Positions 1-6,969 of a DNA stretch of 36,923 nucleotides are shown one piece after another. Made by a program: the position numbers and the translations under genes. The notes under the pieces were generated by a model that was not told the DNA's origin, did no database searches, and saw nothing but the letters and a program-made list of their open reading frames with translations. How positions within the stretch are numbered: the stretch's first letter is position 1; the number at the start of each line of letters is the position of its first letter. The stretch comes from Myxococcus sp. CA023 (lineage in GTDB: Bacteria > Myxococcota > Myxococcia > Myxococcales > Myxococcaceae): the NCBI RefSeq assembly GCF_010998615.1, contig NZ_JAAEAH010000090.1:1-36923 (forward strand), given 5' to 3'.

Positions 1-1
1 G

Positions 2-442
2 GCGGGGTGGGCCGATGCGGAGGTGTTCCTCGGCGAGGACGGGCGCTACCGGGCGCGCATCACCGATTTCGTTCAAGGAGAGCCGGGCCACCCGGGCTCC
101 GCGGACGAGGCGAGCGCGGAGCCTGGGGATGAAGAAGAGGACTTCACGAACCCGGAGTTGGACGTGCCTCCGGAACTGGAAGGGGCGGCCTTGGACGATG
201 TGAGCAAGCCGGACGGAAGCGACCTGCTCGGAGACGTGCCCCTGCAGATTGCGGTGGAGCTGGCGCGCGTGCCTGTCTCCGCGCAGCAGGTGGTGGGGCT
301 GCGCACCGGCCAGGTCCTCGAGCTGAACCGGGGGCCGGGAGAGCCGGTGGAGCTGTCCGTCAACGGCAAGGTGGTGGCCCGGGGTGAGCTGGTGGAGTTG
401 GAAGGCCAGCTCGGCGTGCGCATCATCACCCTGGCGAGCTGA
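2..442 (+). CDS. sctQ: SctQ / FliN-family T3SS cytoplasmic ring (C-ring) protein, 5' truncated
   Basis: This is the 3' part of a gene that enters from the left edge: the frame is open from base 2, with no stop before the GTG at 23, so no start can be chosen. The last ~70 residues form a SpoA (surface presentation of antigens) domain of the FliN/YscQ type, with the pattern PLQIAVELARVPVS followed by GLRTGQVLEL and VNGKVVARGELV. In T3SS and flagella this domain builds the cytoplasmic sorting platform or C-ring that receives substrates and the ATPase complex. An acidic linker (many D and E) precedes it. The FliO-like and sctRSTU genes follow on the same strand, as in other T3SS operons. The domain call is secure; that it is SctQ rather than flagellar FliN rests on the non-flagellar context (chaperones, no flagellar genes). 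Confidence 0.85.
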   Translation, partial: AGWADAEVFLGEDGRYRARITDFVQGEPGHPGSADEASAEPGDEEEDFTNPELDVPPELEGAALDDVSKPDGSDLLGDVPLQIAVELARVPVSAQQVVGLRTGQVLELNRGPGEPVELSVNGKVVARGELVELEGQLGVRIITLAS

Positions 443-536
443 GTCCCTGGCGGGGCAGCGCAGGCGAGCGGGAGCGGCCGGCCGGGCGTGGGCCCGTGGC
501 GGTCCTCCGGCCGATGCACTAGCCTCGCGCCCAGCC

Positions 537-1256
537 ATGGCAGTCCTCCGCCCCCCCCTCATGCGCCTGTTGCTTGGTGCCGCGCTGGTGTTCGCGCCGC
601 CCGCCGCCATGGCCCAGGCTCCGTCCTCGTCCGCGCCAGCCGCACCTGCCGTGAAGCCGGTGGTGCCCCCCGCGACACCGGCCCAGCCTCCGGCACCAGC
701 GGTTGCTTCGCCCGCGACGCCAGCACCGGCCGCTGAGAAGGCGGACCCCAAGGCCGACGTCGAGTTGCTGGAAGCGGACCGGGCCCTTGAAGCGGAGCTG
801 TCTGCTCGTGAGTCCGCGAAGGCGGCCCGGAGCGGCGCGGGCGGGGACACCCTGTCGGAGTCCGAGGAAACGGACAGCCTGGGCTGGACGCTGGTGCGCA
901 CGTTGCTCGTGCTGGGCGTGGTGGTTGCGTCCATATACCTCACGCTGAACGTGGGACTGCGCAAGCTGATGGGGCTCCAGGGGGCGGCCGCGGGCCGTCA
1001 GCCCCTGGTCTCCGTGGTGGAGCGGCTGCCCCTGGACCAGCGCCGCAGCCTCTTCGTGGTGAAGGCCGCGGACGAATACCTGCTGTTGGGCGGCGGCGAG
1101 GGCGGCTTGCAACTGTTGTCGAAGCTGGATGTGGAGGCGGTGGAGCGCATCCGCGCGCAGCGCCCGCAGACGAATGCAGTTCCACTGAGCCCATTCCTCC
1201 AGAAGCTCCTCTCCCGCCGCAGTGGTGGCCCGCCTTCCCAGCCCCCCGGCTCCTGA
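537..1256 (+). CDS. FliO-family membrane protein of the T3SS export gate
   Basis: Predicted 239-aa protein. The ATG at 537 gives a signal-peptide-like N-terminus ending in AMA-Q near residue 26; an ATG at 561 in the same frame is an alternative. A Pro/Ala-rich stretch follows, then an acidic segment, one membrane helix at about residues 119-142, and a cytoplasmic domain with the FliO pattern (QPLVSVVERLPLDQRRSLFVVKAADEYLLLGG) ending in a short basic Pro-rich tail. FliO is an assembly factor for the FliP/FliQ/FliR export gate in flagella and is normally absent from virulence-type T3SS, so its place directly before sctR is notable. The gene ends 5 bases before the sctR start, which implies translational coupling. 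The family call rests on architecture, context and the conserved core, without a profile search. Confidence 0.75.
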   Translation: MAVLRPPLMRLLLGAALVFAPPAAMAQAPSSSAPAAPAVKPVVPPATPAQPPAPAVASPATPAPAAEKADPKADVELLEADRALEAELSARESAKAARSGAGGDTLSESEETDSLGWTLVRTLLVLGVVVASIYLTLNVGLRKLMGLQGAAAGRQPLVSVVERLPLDQRRSLFVVKAADEYLLLGGGEGGLQLLSKLDVEAVERIRAQRPQTNAVPLSPFLQKLLSRRSGGPPSQPPGS

Positions 1257-1261
1257 CGACC

Positions 1262-2092
1262 GTGCCCGTGAACCTCCCTTCCTCCGCCCGTTCCCGTCTC
1301 CCGCGCGTCCCGCCCTGGCTGTTCGCGGCCGTGGTCGCCGTTCATCCGTTCGCCGCGCTCGCTCAGAAGCGCGGGGGCGCGGCCATCCCCGACTCGGTGG
1401 TCAACGAGGCCGTCAACAGCGACTCGTTCGCCTCGCGCCCGCTCATCCTCATCCTGGCGCTCGCGGCCATGGGCCTGGTGCCCTTCGCGCTGATGATGGC
1501 GACCAGCTTCGTGAAGATTTCGGTGGTGCTCTCCATCGTCCGCTCGGCGCTGGGCACGCAGCAGATTCCGCCCACCCAGGTCATCACCGGCCTGGCCATC
1601 ATCCTCACCGTCTACATCATGGCCCCGGTAGGCCAGCAGATGTACCGGGCGGCCGGCCTGGACATCTGGGCCAAGGGCCCCGGCGTGTTCTCCTCGGAGA
1701 CGGTGGGCTCGATGCTGGGCGCCGCCAACAAGTCCAAGGAGCCGCTGCGCGAGTGGCTCATCAAGAAGGTCACCACCAAGGACCGGGCGCTCTTCTTCAA
1801 CCTCGCCAAGAAGATGCGCAAGGGCGAGGACCGCGACGCCGTGGAGAGCAATGACTTCATGGTCATCATCCCGGCCTTCGTGGTGTCCGAACTCAAGGAG
1901 GCCTTCCAGATAGGCTTCCTCTTGTTCGTGCCGTTCATCGTCATCGACATGGTGGTGGCCAACATCCTGCTGGCGCTCGGCATGCACATGTTGTCGCCGA
2001 CCACCATCTCCATGCCGTTCAAGCTGCTGCTGTTCGTGCTCGTGGACGGCTGGTATCTCATCGCCAAGGGCCTGGTTGTCGGCTACCTGTAG
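1262..2092 (+). CDS. sctR: SctR (FliP/YscR family) T3SS export-gate membrane protein
   Basis: 276 aa from a GTG at 1262 (a second GTG lies at 1268). SctR forms the pentameric core of the export gate with SctS and SctT. Family blocks are clear: FALMMATSFVKISVVLSIVR followed by GTQQIPPTQVITGLAIILT in the first half, and FQIGFLLFVPFIVIDMVVAN with MLSPTTISMPFKLLLFVLVD at the end. The protein starts with a cleavable signal-peptide-like segment (hydrophobic, ending ALAQ) and a short extra N-terminal stretch. Virulence-type SctR is typically ~215-220 aa without a signal peptide, while flagellar FliP is ~245 aa with one, so this copy looks FliP-like. It sits 5 bases after the FliO-like gene and 12 bases before sctS. 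Confidence 0.95.
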   Translation: MPVNLPSSARSRLPRVPPWLFAAVVAVHPFAALAQKRGGAAIPDSVVNEAVNSDSFASRPLILILALAAMGLVPFALMMATSFVKISVVLSIVRSALGTQQIPPTQVITGLAIILTVYIMAPVGQQMYRAAGLDIWAKGPGVFSSETVGSMLGAANKSKEPLREWLIKKVTTKDRALFFNLAKKMRKGEDRDAVESNDFMVIIPAFVVSELKEAFQIGFLLFVPFIVIDMVVANILLALGMHMLSPTTISMPFKLLLFVLVDGWYLIAKGLVVGYL

Positions 2093-2104
2093 GGAGAGGG
2101 CTCC

Positions 2105-2368
2105 ATGAATCAGCTCACGTTCATCACCCAGGAGGCCCTGTTCCTGGTGCTCGTCGCGTCGGCGCCGCCGGTGCTGATGAGCCTGTTGGTGGGGTTCATC
2201 ATCTCCCTGTTCCAGGCCACCACGCAGATCCAGGAGCAGACGCTCACCTTCGCGCCGAAGGTCGTCGCCGTGTTCGGCGTCCTCGCGTTGGCCGGCCCCT
2301 GGATTGGAAGCCAGTTGGTGCGCTTCACGTTCCACGTCTTCGACAGGTTCCCCGCGCTCATCAAATGA
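2105..2368 (+). CDS. sctS: SctS (FliQ/YscS family) T3SS export-gate membrane protein
   Basis: 87 aa, the usual length for the family. It has two membrane hairpin helices, around residues 13-37 and 52-76. The family pattern LVLVASAPPVLMSLLVG, then FQATTQIQEQTLTFAPKV, is easily recognised. Four copies of this protein normally wrap the SctR/SctT core. A purine-rich ribosome site (GGGAGAGGG) lies just upstream of the ATG. The last bases overlap the sctT start (ATGA), so the two are translationally coupled. Confidence 0.95.
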   Translation: MNQLTFITQEALFLVLVASAPPVLMSLLVGFIISLFQATTQIQEQTLTFAPKVVAVFGVLALAGPWIGSQLVRFTFHVFDRFPALIK

Positions 2369-3183
2369 ACGTCGCGGACCTCGTCGCAGAGCTGGGCACC
2401 CGGGCCAACGTCTCGGCCGTCATCTTCACGGTGGCGCTGGTGATGTGCCGGGTGATGCCCGTGCTCATCTTCAGCCCCTTCCTGGGCGGCGAGGTGGTCC
2501 CCACCGAGCTGAAGATGGGCATTGGGCTGACGCTCTCCATCGTCCTCTATCCCCTCATCGCGGGCTCGGTGACGTCCATCCCCCTGAGCGCCATGCCGTA
2601 CATCGCGCTGATGGCGAAGGAGGTGTTCGTCGGCTTCACCATCGCCTTCGTCGTCAACACATTGTTCGAAGCCGCGCGCGTGGCCGGCAACCTGGTGGAC
2701 ACCATGTCCGGCAGCAACAACGCGCAGCTGTACGTGCCTCAGCTCGGGCAGCAGGTGACGCTGTTCTCCAGCTTCAAGGTGCAGCTGGCGGTGGTGCTGT
2801 TCCTCACGCTGAACGGGCACCACCTGGTCATCGAAGCGCTGGCGGACAGCCTGGTTGCGGTGCCGCTGGACGGCTTCCCGCGCTTCCACGACGGACCGTG
2901 GCCCTTCTTCGACCTGATGATTCGCGTGTTCGCGGACCTGCTCCGGGTAAGCCTGGCGCTGGCCGCTCCGGCGATGCTGGCGACCTTCCTCACCGACGTG
3001 GCGCTAGGCGCCATCAACCGCGTGGCGCCGCAAATCCAGGTGTTCTTCATCTCCATGTCAGTCAAGCCCCTGGTGAGCGTGCTGCTCGTCTTCCTGGTGC
3101 TCGGCGCCCTGATGGACCGCATGCAGGGGGAAATGGTCGTCATGCTGCGGACCCTCAACCAAGCCCTGCGGCTCTTGTCCTGA
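2365..3183 (+). CDS. sctT: SctT (FliR/YscT family) T3SS export-gate membrane protein
   Basis: 272 aa from the ATG that overlaps the sctS stop by 4 bases. The protein is almost entirely hydrophobic, with about six membrane segments. It has the FliR/SctT features MCRVMPVLIFSPFLGGEVVPTE near the N-terminus, EVFVGFTIAFVVNTLFEAARVAGNLVD in the middle (shown here only as a family block), and AINRVAPQIQVFFISMSVKPL before the last helix. SctT closes the top of the export gate together with SctR and SctS. Length and order match the standard R-S-T-U cluster. A gap of 22 bases separates it from sctU. Confidence 0.95.
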   Translation: MNVADLVAELGTRANVSAVIFTVALVMCRVMPVLIFSPFLGGEVVPTELKMGIGLTLSIVLYPLIAGSVTSIPLSAMPYIALMAKEVFVGFTIAFVVNTLFEAARVAGNLVDTMSGSNNAQLYVPQLGQQVTLFSSFKVQLAVVLFLTLNGHHLVIEALADSLVAVPLDGFPRFHDGPWPFFDLMIRVFADLLRVSLALAAPAMLATFLTDVALGAINRVAPQIQVFFISMSVKPLVSVLLVFLVLGALMDRMQGEMVVMLRTLNQALRLLS

Positions 3184-3205
3184 GCCTCTTCATCCGGGAC
3201 GCGCC

Positions 3206-4285
3206 ATGTCGGACGAGAGCGGAGAAAAAACAGAAGAGCCATCCCAGAAGAAGCTGGATGACTCACGCAAGAAGGGGCAGGTCTGGAAGAGCAAGGACCT
3301 CAGCGGCGTGGGCGTGCTCCTGGTGGGGCTGGCCGCCGTCAAAGGCAGCTGGGACATGCTGGAGACGGAGCTGACGTCGCTCTTCCTGTTCTCCTTCGAC
3401 CACCTGACGAACCCGGTGGACCTGTCGGTGGCCACCGGGCAGCTGCTCTACCTGGGCGTGCGCGCGGTGGTGCTGGTGTCGCTGCCGGTGCTGGCGGGCG
3501 GAGCCATTGTCGGCGGGCTGATGGAGTACCTCCAGGTGGGGACGCTCTTCACCATGGACCCGCTGATTCCGAAGATGGAGAAGCTCAATCCCATCCAAGG
3601 CATGAAGAACCTGTTCAACAAGAAGGCGATTGTTGAACTGCTGAAGAACCTCATCAAAATCTCCGTCACCGCCTACGTCGTCTACGGCGTGGTGCGCGAC
3701 TCCATGCCCATGGTGGTCGAAACGTTGCGGCAGGACACGCGCGGCATCATGGCCATCATGGGAGAGCTGGTGACGCGCGTGGCCACGCGGGTGGCGCTCC
3801 TCTTCGTCCTCTTCGGCGTCTTCGACGTCTGGTGGCAGCGCAAGTCCTTCATGAAGGACATGATGATGACGAAGGAGGAGGTGAAGAAGGAGTACAAGCA
3901 GAGCGAGGGCGATCCGCACCACAAGGCCAAGCGCAAGGAGATGCACCAGGAGATCATGGAGGGTGCGCAGATGGAGGCCGTGCGCGAGGCCGACGTCATC
4001 GTCACCAACCCGGACCACGTGGCGGTGGCCCTCAAGTACGACCGGGAGAAGGATGGCGCGCCGCGCGTGCTGGCCCGGGGCATCGACTTCAAGGCCGAGC
4101 GCATCAAGGCCATTGCCCGCGAGCAGGACGTGCCCACGCTGCGCAACGTGCCCCTGGCCCACGCCCTGCTGCGGGTGGAGGTGGGGCACGAGGTCCCGGA
4201 GGAGCTGTACGACGCGGTCGCCGAGGTCCTCAACTTCGTCTACGGCTTGAAGTCCGGCCAGCCAGCCCCCGAGGGCCGCGCGTGA
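3206..4285 (+). CDS. sctU: SctU (FlhB/YscU family) autocleaving T3SS substrate-switch protein
   Basis: 359 aa from the ATG at 3206. The N-terminus has the family hallmark EKTEEPSQKKLDDSRKKGQV. Four membrane segments follow, then a cytoplasmic linker and the C-terminal domain. The autocleavage motif is N268-P269-D270-H271 (bases 4007-4018); most family members read NPTH, but NPxH variants such as this are accepted, because the reaction is Asn cyclisation before Pro. Cleavage switches substrate class from early to late substrates. Conserved blocks ALKYD, GAPRVLARG and PEELYDAVAEVLNFVY are all present. A short gene encoding only a copy of this C-terminal domain follows 43 bases later, which is unusual. 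Confidence 0.95.
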   Translation: MSDESGEKTEEPSQKKLDDSRKKGQVWKSKDLSGVGVLLVGLAAVKGSWDMLETELTSLFLFSFDHLTNPVDLSVATGQLLYLGVRAVVLVSLPVLAGGAIVGGLMEYLQVGTLFTMDPLIPKMEKLNPIQGMKNLFNKKAIVELLKNLIKISVTAYVVYGVVRDSMPMVVETLRQDTRGIMAIMGELVTRVATRVALLFVLFGVFDVWWQRKSFMKDMMMTKEEVKKEYKQSEGDPHHKAKRKEMHQEIMEGAQMEAVREADVIVTNPDHVAVALKYDREKDGAPRVLARGIDFKAERIKAIAREQDVPTLRNVPLAHALLRVEVGHEVPEELYDAVAEVLNFVYGLKSGQPAPEGRA

Positions 4286-4328
4286 GGAGGCCGGGTGTGG
4301 CTATCATGCAGGGACAGCGGGGCCTCCC

Positions 4329-4613
4329 ATGAGTGACGACGCCGAAATCGCCATCGCGTTGAAGTACGACAAGGAGAAGGACGGCGCGCCGCGCGTGGTG
4401 GCCAAGGGCATGAGGCTCAAGGCGGAGAAGATTCGCGAGATTGCCCGCGAGCACAACATCCCCCTCATGCGGAACGTGAACCTGGCCAATGCGCTCTACC
4501 GCGTGGAGGTGGGCCAGGAGGTCCCCGAGGAGCTGTATGACGCCGTGGCCGAGGTCCTGAACTTCGTCTACGAACTGCAACGTGAGCAGGCGGCCGCGGC
4601 TGCCAGGCGCTAG
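4329..4613 (+). CDS. Stand-alone copy of the SctU/FlhB post-cleavage (C-terminal) domain
   Basis: 94 aa from the ATG at 4329. It aligns without gaps to the end of SctU: by hand I count about 56 identities over 78 positions, from ALKYD to NFVY. It begins almost exactly where autocleaved SctU would be cut, and it has no NPxH motif and no membrane segment, so it mimics the free SctU-CC fragment. Small FlhB C-terminal paralogs such as FlhX of Helicobacter are a known parallel. The position directly after sctU suggests a tandem partial duplication that has diverged. Likely roles (inference) are substituting for, competing with, or modulating the SctU switch domain. The divergence is mostly conservative (K/R, I/V), which argues for a maintained function rather than decay. 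Confidence 0.88.
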   Translation: MSDDAEIAIALKYDKEKDGAPRVVAKGMRLKAEKIREIAREHNIPLMRNVNLANALYRVEVGQEVPEELYDAVAEVLNFVYELQREQAAAAARR

Positions 4614-4660
4614 GGGGGCTGGACGTCCCCCACCCATCTGGAGTGAGGTTCGGTATCACG

Positions 4661-5140
4661 ATGGCCAGAATCAACAATCCGCCTCCGAATACGTCCCTGT
4701 GGCCCTGGGGCGGTCCCCGCAGTGTCCGCGAGCGGCTCGTCGACCCGGCGCAGGTCGACCGGAAGAAGCTCCGCAAGACGGGCAATCCGAAGAACCCGGC
4801 GCTCGCGTCCGCGGCGCTGCTGGACTTCATCGGTCCGGCGCACTCCTCGGAGGAACTCCGCCTGCCGCTGCCGCCGCACCCCGGCGGGCATGAGGCGGAC
4901 CTGGAGAGGTTCAGCGACCGGCCCCACCTGTCCAGCGTGGCGGGCCGGGGGCATGAGGACCAGCGCCGGATGCTGGAGCGGGGCCTGGGCAAGGTGAAGG
5001 CGGCGCCCGACCGGCTGGAGCGGCTCAAGGCGCTGCTGCACCGCGAGTCCGCCATGCTCTCCCTGGTGGATCAGGTGAATGAGGAGACGAAGGAGATCAT
5101 CCGCCGCATGTGGGACGCGCAGAAGGACGAGGGCTACTAG
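4661..5140 (+). CDS. Unrecognised T3SS-operon protein, 159 aa
   Basis: I do not recognise a family. The ATG at 4661 is preferred, with GAGTGAGG 12 bases before it; a GTG at 4643 in frame would add six residues. The N-terminal half is Pro- and Arg-rich with low predicted structure (INNPPPNTSLWPWGGPR and similar). The C-terminal ~60 residues look helical and charged and end in TKEIIRRMWDAQKDEGY. No signal peptide or membrane segment is visible. It lies between the SctU-like domain gene and a SycD-type chaperone gene that starts 4 bases after its stop, so co-translation with the chaperone is likely. A disordered N-terminus beside a chaperone gene fits a secreted substrate or a gate-associated factor, but this is a guess from position. 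A similar ending (KELIKDMW) occurs in the 125-aa protein at 6396. Confidence 0.75.
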   Translation: MARINNPPPNTSLWPWGGPRSVRERLVDPAQVDRKKLRKTGNPKNPALASAALLDFIGPAHSSEELRLPLPPHPGGHEADLERFSDRPHLSSVAGRGHEDQRRMLERGLGKVKAAPDRLERLKALLHRESAMLSLVDQVNEETKEIIRRMWDAQKDEGY

Positions 5141-5144
5141 CGTC

Positions 5145-5621
5145 ATGGCGGTCCTGGACCCGGATGATCCGAAGGACGAGGCGAAGCTGGACACGCTTCT
5201 GCAGCGCTGGGCGGATGGCAAGGCCACGCTGCGGGACGTGCGTGGCTACTCGGACGAAGAGCTCTACGCCATCGCCAAGACGGCCTACTACTTCTTCTAT
5301 CAAGGCCGGGTGAGCGAGGCGCGCACGCTCTTCCAGGGCCTGTATGCCGTCAACCCGACGGATGCCTACTTCGCCAAGGCCCTGGGCGTGGTGGAGATGG
5401 CGGCTGGGAACGGGCAGGGGGCGCTGGCGGCCTTCGACGTGGCCGCCAAGCTGACGCCGCATGATCCGTCCGTCTACGTGGGGCGCGCGGAGGTGAAGCT
5501 GGCCATGGGCCAGAAGCCCCAGGCGCTGGAGGACCTGCGCCGGGCGGCGGCGATGCAGCCGGGGGATGACCCCGTGGTGCGCAAGGCGGCGGCCATGATC
5601 TCCGCCCTGAGCCGTCGCTGA
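5145..5621 (+). CDS. SycD/LcrH-type TPR chaperone of the T3SS (copy 1)
   Basis: 158 aa from the ATG at 5145, 4 bases after the preceding stop. After an N-terminal acidic segment come about three tetratricopeptide repeats: YAIAKTAYYFFYQGRVSEA, LFQGLYAVNPTDAYFAKALG, and VYVGRAEVKLAMGQKPQAL. Length (150-170 aa) and repeat number match class II T3SS chaperones (SycD/LcrH/IpgC), which hold translocators or other hydrophobic substrates in the cytoplasm. No hydrophobic translocator is present in the window, so the client is unknown; the neighbouring 159-, 193- and 125-aa proteins are candidates. Two related genes occur at 8685 and 9843. All three share the LFQ-L-A-x-PT-A-F pattern, so they form one paralogous group. 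A generic TPR protein cannot be excluded, but the context makes a chaperone likely. Confidence 0.82.
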   Translation: MAVLDPDDPKDEAKLDTLLQRWADGKATLRDVRGYSDEELYAIAKTAYYFFYQGRVSEARTLFQGLYAVNPTDAYFAKALGVVEMAAGNGQGALAAFDVAAKLTPHDPSVYVGRAEVKLAMGQKPQALEDLRRAAAMQPGDDPVVRKAAAMISALSRR

Positions 5622-5637
5622 GGGCCGCATTTCACAT

Positions 5638-5659
5638 CCGGAATCGACTGTTCTTCCGG
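5638..5659 (+). other. Short inverted repeat upstream of the 193-aa gene
   Basis: CCGGAA (5638-5643) and TTCCGG (5654-5659) form a six-base stem with a ten-base loop in the 93-base gap between the chaperone gene and the next gene. It is too weak for a confident terminator. It could be an operator or a processing site, or it may be chance. Confidence 0.25.
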
Positions 5660-5714
5660 GGAGTCTGGTAGGCTGCCCGACGCTCAATTTTTCGTCGTCA
5701 GGGAGGTCGTTGAC

Positions 5715-6296
5715 ATGTCGAACCCGAATCCTGATCCGCGCGTTCCCGCCCAGATGCCTCCGGAGGCCCCGCCCGAACTGGTCGCCAAGCGCGAGCGTCT
5801 CGTCACCGAGCTGGAGAACCAGGCGAAGTCCGTGACGGGTACGCTGCAGCAGGTGATGCGGAAGATGTCCGCGCTGCTGGGCAACACCAAGCCCGGTGCT
5901 TCGCTGAGCTTCCAGCTCTACCAGGACGTGAAGGACGCCTTTACCCGGCACCTGAACGAGGCGACGAAGACGCCGGCCCTGGCCACCATGCCGCCCGTGC
6001 TGGTGGAGTCCGTGGAGTGGATGCAGGCGTACCTGAACGCCCGCGGCTTCTCCACCGACGAAGCCGCTGCCGCCGCGCCCGCCGCCACGGCGGCTCCGGC
6101 CGCCGCGCCCAAGGCCCCCGCCGGGCCGGGTGGTGCGAAGGACGCCTTTGAGACGAGCAGCAAGAAGCACGCGTCGTTGACGGGGGACGTGCCGCCTCCG
6201 CCGGCCGCGCCGCCGGACGTCAAGGCCGAGCAGAAGGACCTGGAGTCCTTCAAGGCTTGGATGAAGAACCCCAGCCTGGGCAAGCTCAAGGGCTAA
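5715..6296 (+). CDS. Unrecognised T3SS-cluster protein, 193 aa
   Basis: The ATG at 5715 has a strong ribosome site, GGGAGG at 5701-5706. No family recognised. Residues 1-25 are Pro/Asn-rich (NPNPDPRVPAQMPPEAPP), residues ~25-110 look like an amphipathic helical bundle (KRERLVTELENQAKSVTG, QQVMRKMSALLG and onwards), residues ~118-145 are an Ala/Pro-rich linker, and the end is a short charged helix (DLESFKAWMKNPSLGKLKG). There is no signal peptide or membrane helix. The strong ribosome site and the disordered start fit an abundant exported component or effector, or a regulator of export; the sequence alone does not decide. It is followed by a hairpin-containing 99-base gap and then the 125-aa gene. 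Confidence 0.78.
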   Translation: MSNPNPDPRVPAQMPPEAPPELVAKRERLVTELENQAKSVTGTLQQVMRKMSALLGNTKPGASLSFQLYQDVKDAFTRHLNEATKTPALATMPPVLVESVEWMQAYLNARGFSTDEAAAAAPAATAAPAAAPKAPAGPGGAKDAFETSSKKHASLTGDVPPPPAAPPDVKAEQKDLESFKAWMKNPSLGKLKG

Positions 6297-6304
6297 TCGC
6301 ACCG

Positions 6305-6352
6305 CGTCGGCGCCTGGGCCCGAGGGACGCAACTTGGGGCCTGGCGCCGACG
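6305..6352 (+). other. Intercistronic stem-loop between the 193-aa and 125-aa genes
   Basis: Two perfect ten-base arms, CGTCGGCGCC (6305-6314) and GGCGCCGACG (6343-6352), enclose a 28-base loop that can pair further (GGGCC with GGCC). There is no T-run after it, so it is not a typical terminator. It lies in the untranslated gap before a gene with its own ribosome site (AGGAGA at 6383-6388). Such structures often partly stop transcription or protect a downstream transcript; which applies here is unknown. Confidence 0.5.
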
Positions 6353-6395
6353 ATAACTCCCTCGAGACGTTCTTTTCTTCCGAGGAGATTTCCCC

Positions 6396-6773
6396 GTGAC
6401 CACCAAGATTGCGAACAACGCGTCCGCGACGACGCGCAAGTCGACGACGACGACCCCCGAGGCCCAGAAGCAGGCGTGGGAGGGCGTGCTGAACTCCGCC
6501 GTGGACCGGATGAACGAGCCGGAGATCAAGGGCAGCCTCCAGTACCTGGGCGAAGGCCGGATTAACACGGTGAAGGAGAAGGTCCAGGGCGAGATGGAGG
6601 CCTTCCTCAAGAGCAACCCGAAGGCCTCCGCTGACGACGTCAAGTCGCACGCCGAGTCGACGACGAAGAAGCACGAGACGAACGCCATGTTCCAGAAGAT
6701 GCGTGACGACAACTTCTTCGGGAAGCTGATGAGCCGTCGCAAGGAGCTCATCAAGGATATGTGGGGCGAGTAG
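6396..6773 (+). CDS. Unrecognised small T3SS-cluster protein, 125 aa, Thr-rich N-terminus
   Basis: Starts with GTG at 6396, supported by AGGAGA seven bases upstream. The first ~25 residues are rich in Thr, Ser, Ala and Asn (MTTKIANNASATTRKSTTTT), the composition typical of T3SS export signals. The rest is charged and helical (NSAVDRMNEPEIKGSLQYL, VKEKVQGEMEAFLKSNPKAS) and ends in RRKELIKDMWGE. There is no Cys, signal peptide or membrane helix. A strong terminator follows at once, so this is the last gene of the sctQ-to-here transcript. A secreted substrate or an extracellular/tip component is plausible from size, composition and position, but I do not recognise the family. Its C-terminal end resembles that of the 159-aa protein (KEIIRRMW versus KELIKDMW). 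Confidence 0.78.
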   Translation: MTTKIANNASATTRKSTTTTPEAQKQAWEGVLNSAVDRMNEPEIKGSLQYLGEGRINTVKEKVQGEMEAFLKSNPKASADDVKSHAESTTKKHETNAMFQKMRDDNFFGKLMSRRKELIKDMWGE

Positions 6774-6810
6774 CCCGACCGCGAGCGGCCCCGCCGTACG
6801 CCTGTCCTTG

Positions 6811-6853
6811 AAGCCGCCGCCCGGGTCTCTGACCGGGGTGGCGGTTTTGCTTT
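6811..6853 (+). terminator. Intrinsic terminator ending the sctQ-to-125-aa operon
   Basis: A GC-rich hairpin, AAGCCGCCGCCCGG (6811-6824) with CCGGGGTGGCGG and adjoining TT (6833-6846, with G-T pairs), is followed by TTTTGCTTT. It lies 38 bases after the stop of the 125-aa gene. This is the classic layout of a Rho-independent terminator and marks the end of the long + strand T3SS transcript. Confidence 0.75.
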
Positions 6854-6913
6854 GCGGGGTGCTGGGGAAGGGGAGTGGGCGGCGCGGCGAGGCGCTCGAG
6901 CCCGCAAAAGCAA

Positions 6914-6945
6914 GGAGCCGGCATCCCGTGAGGGAAGCCGGCTCC
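6914..6945 (-). terminator. Terminator of the 74-aa gene, copy A
   Basis: The arms GGAGCCGGC (6914-6922) and GCCGGCTCC (6937-6945) are perfect complements. The interior TCCC/GGGA extends the stem after one A-A mismatch, leaving a GTGA loop. On the - strand the hairpin is followed by TTGCTTTTGC and lies 25 bases after the TAA stop. Confidence 0.85.
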
Positions 6946-6969
6946 GAGAGTCGCGTTACAGCGGCAGGA

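Noticed and set aside
384..536. Upstream extension of the FliO-like gene
   Set aside because: It overlaps the SpoA domain of SctQ in another frame and lacks the signal-peptide start, which begins at 537 or 561.
998..2335. Long - strand ORF opposite sctR
   Set aside because: Composition is His/Arg/Gln-rich, as expected of antisense frames in GC-rich DNA; the + strand encodes a well-conserved SctR.
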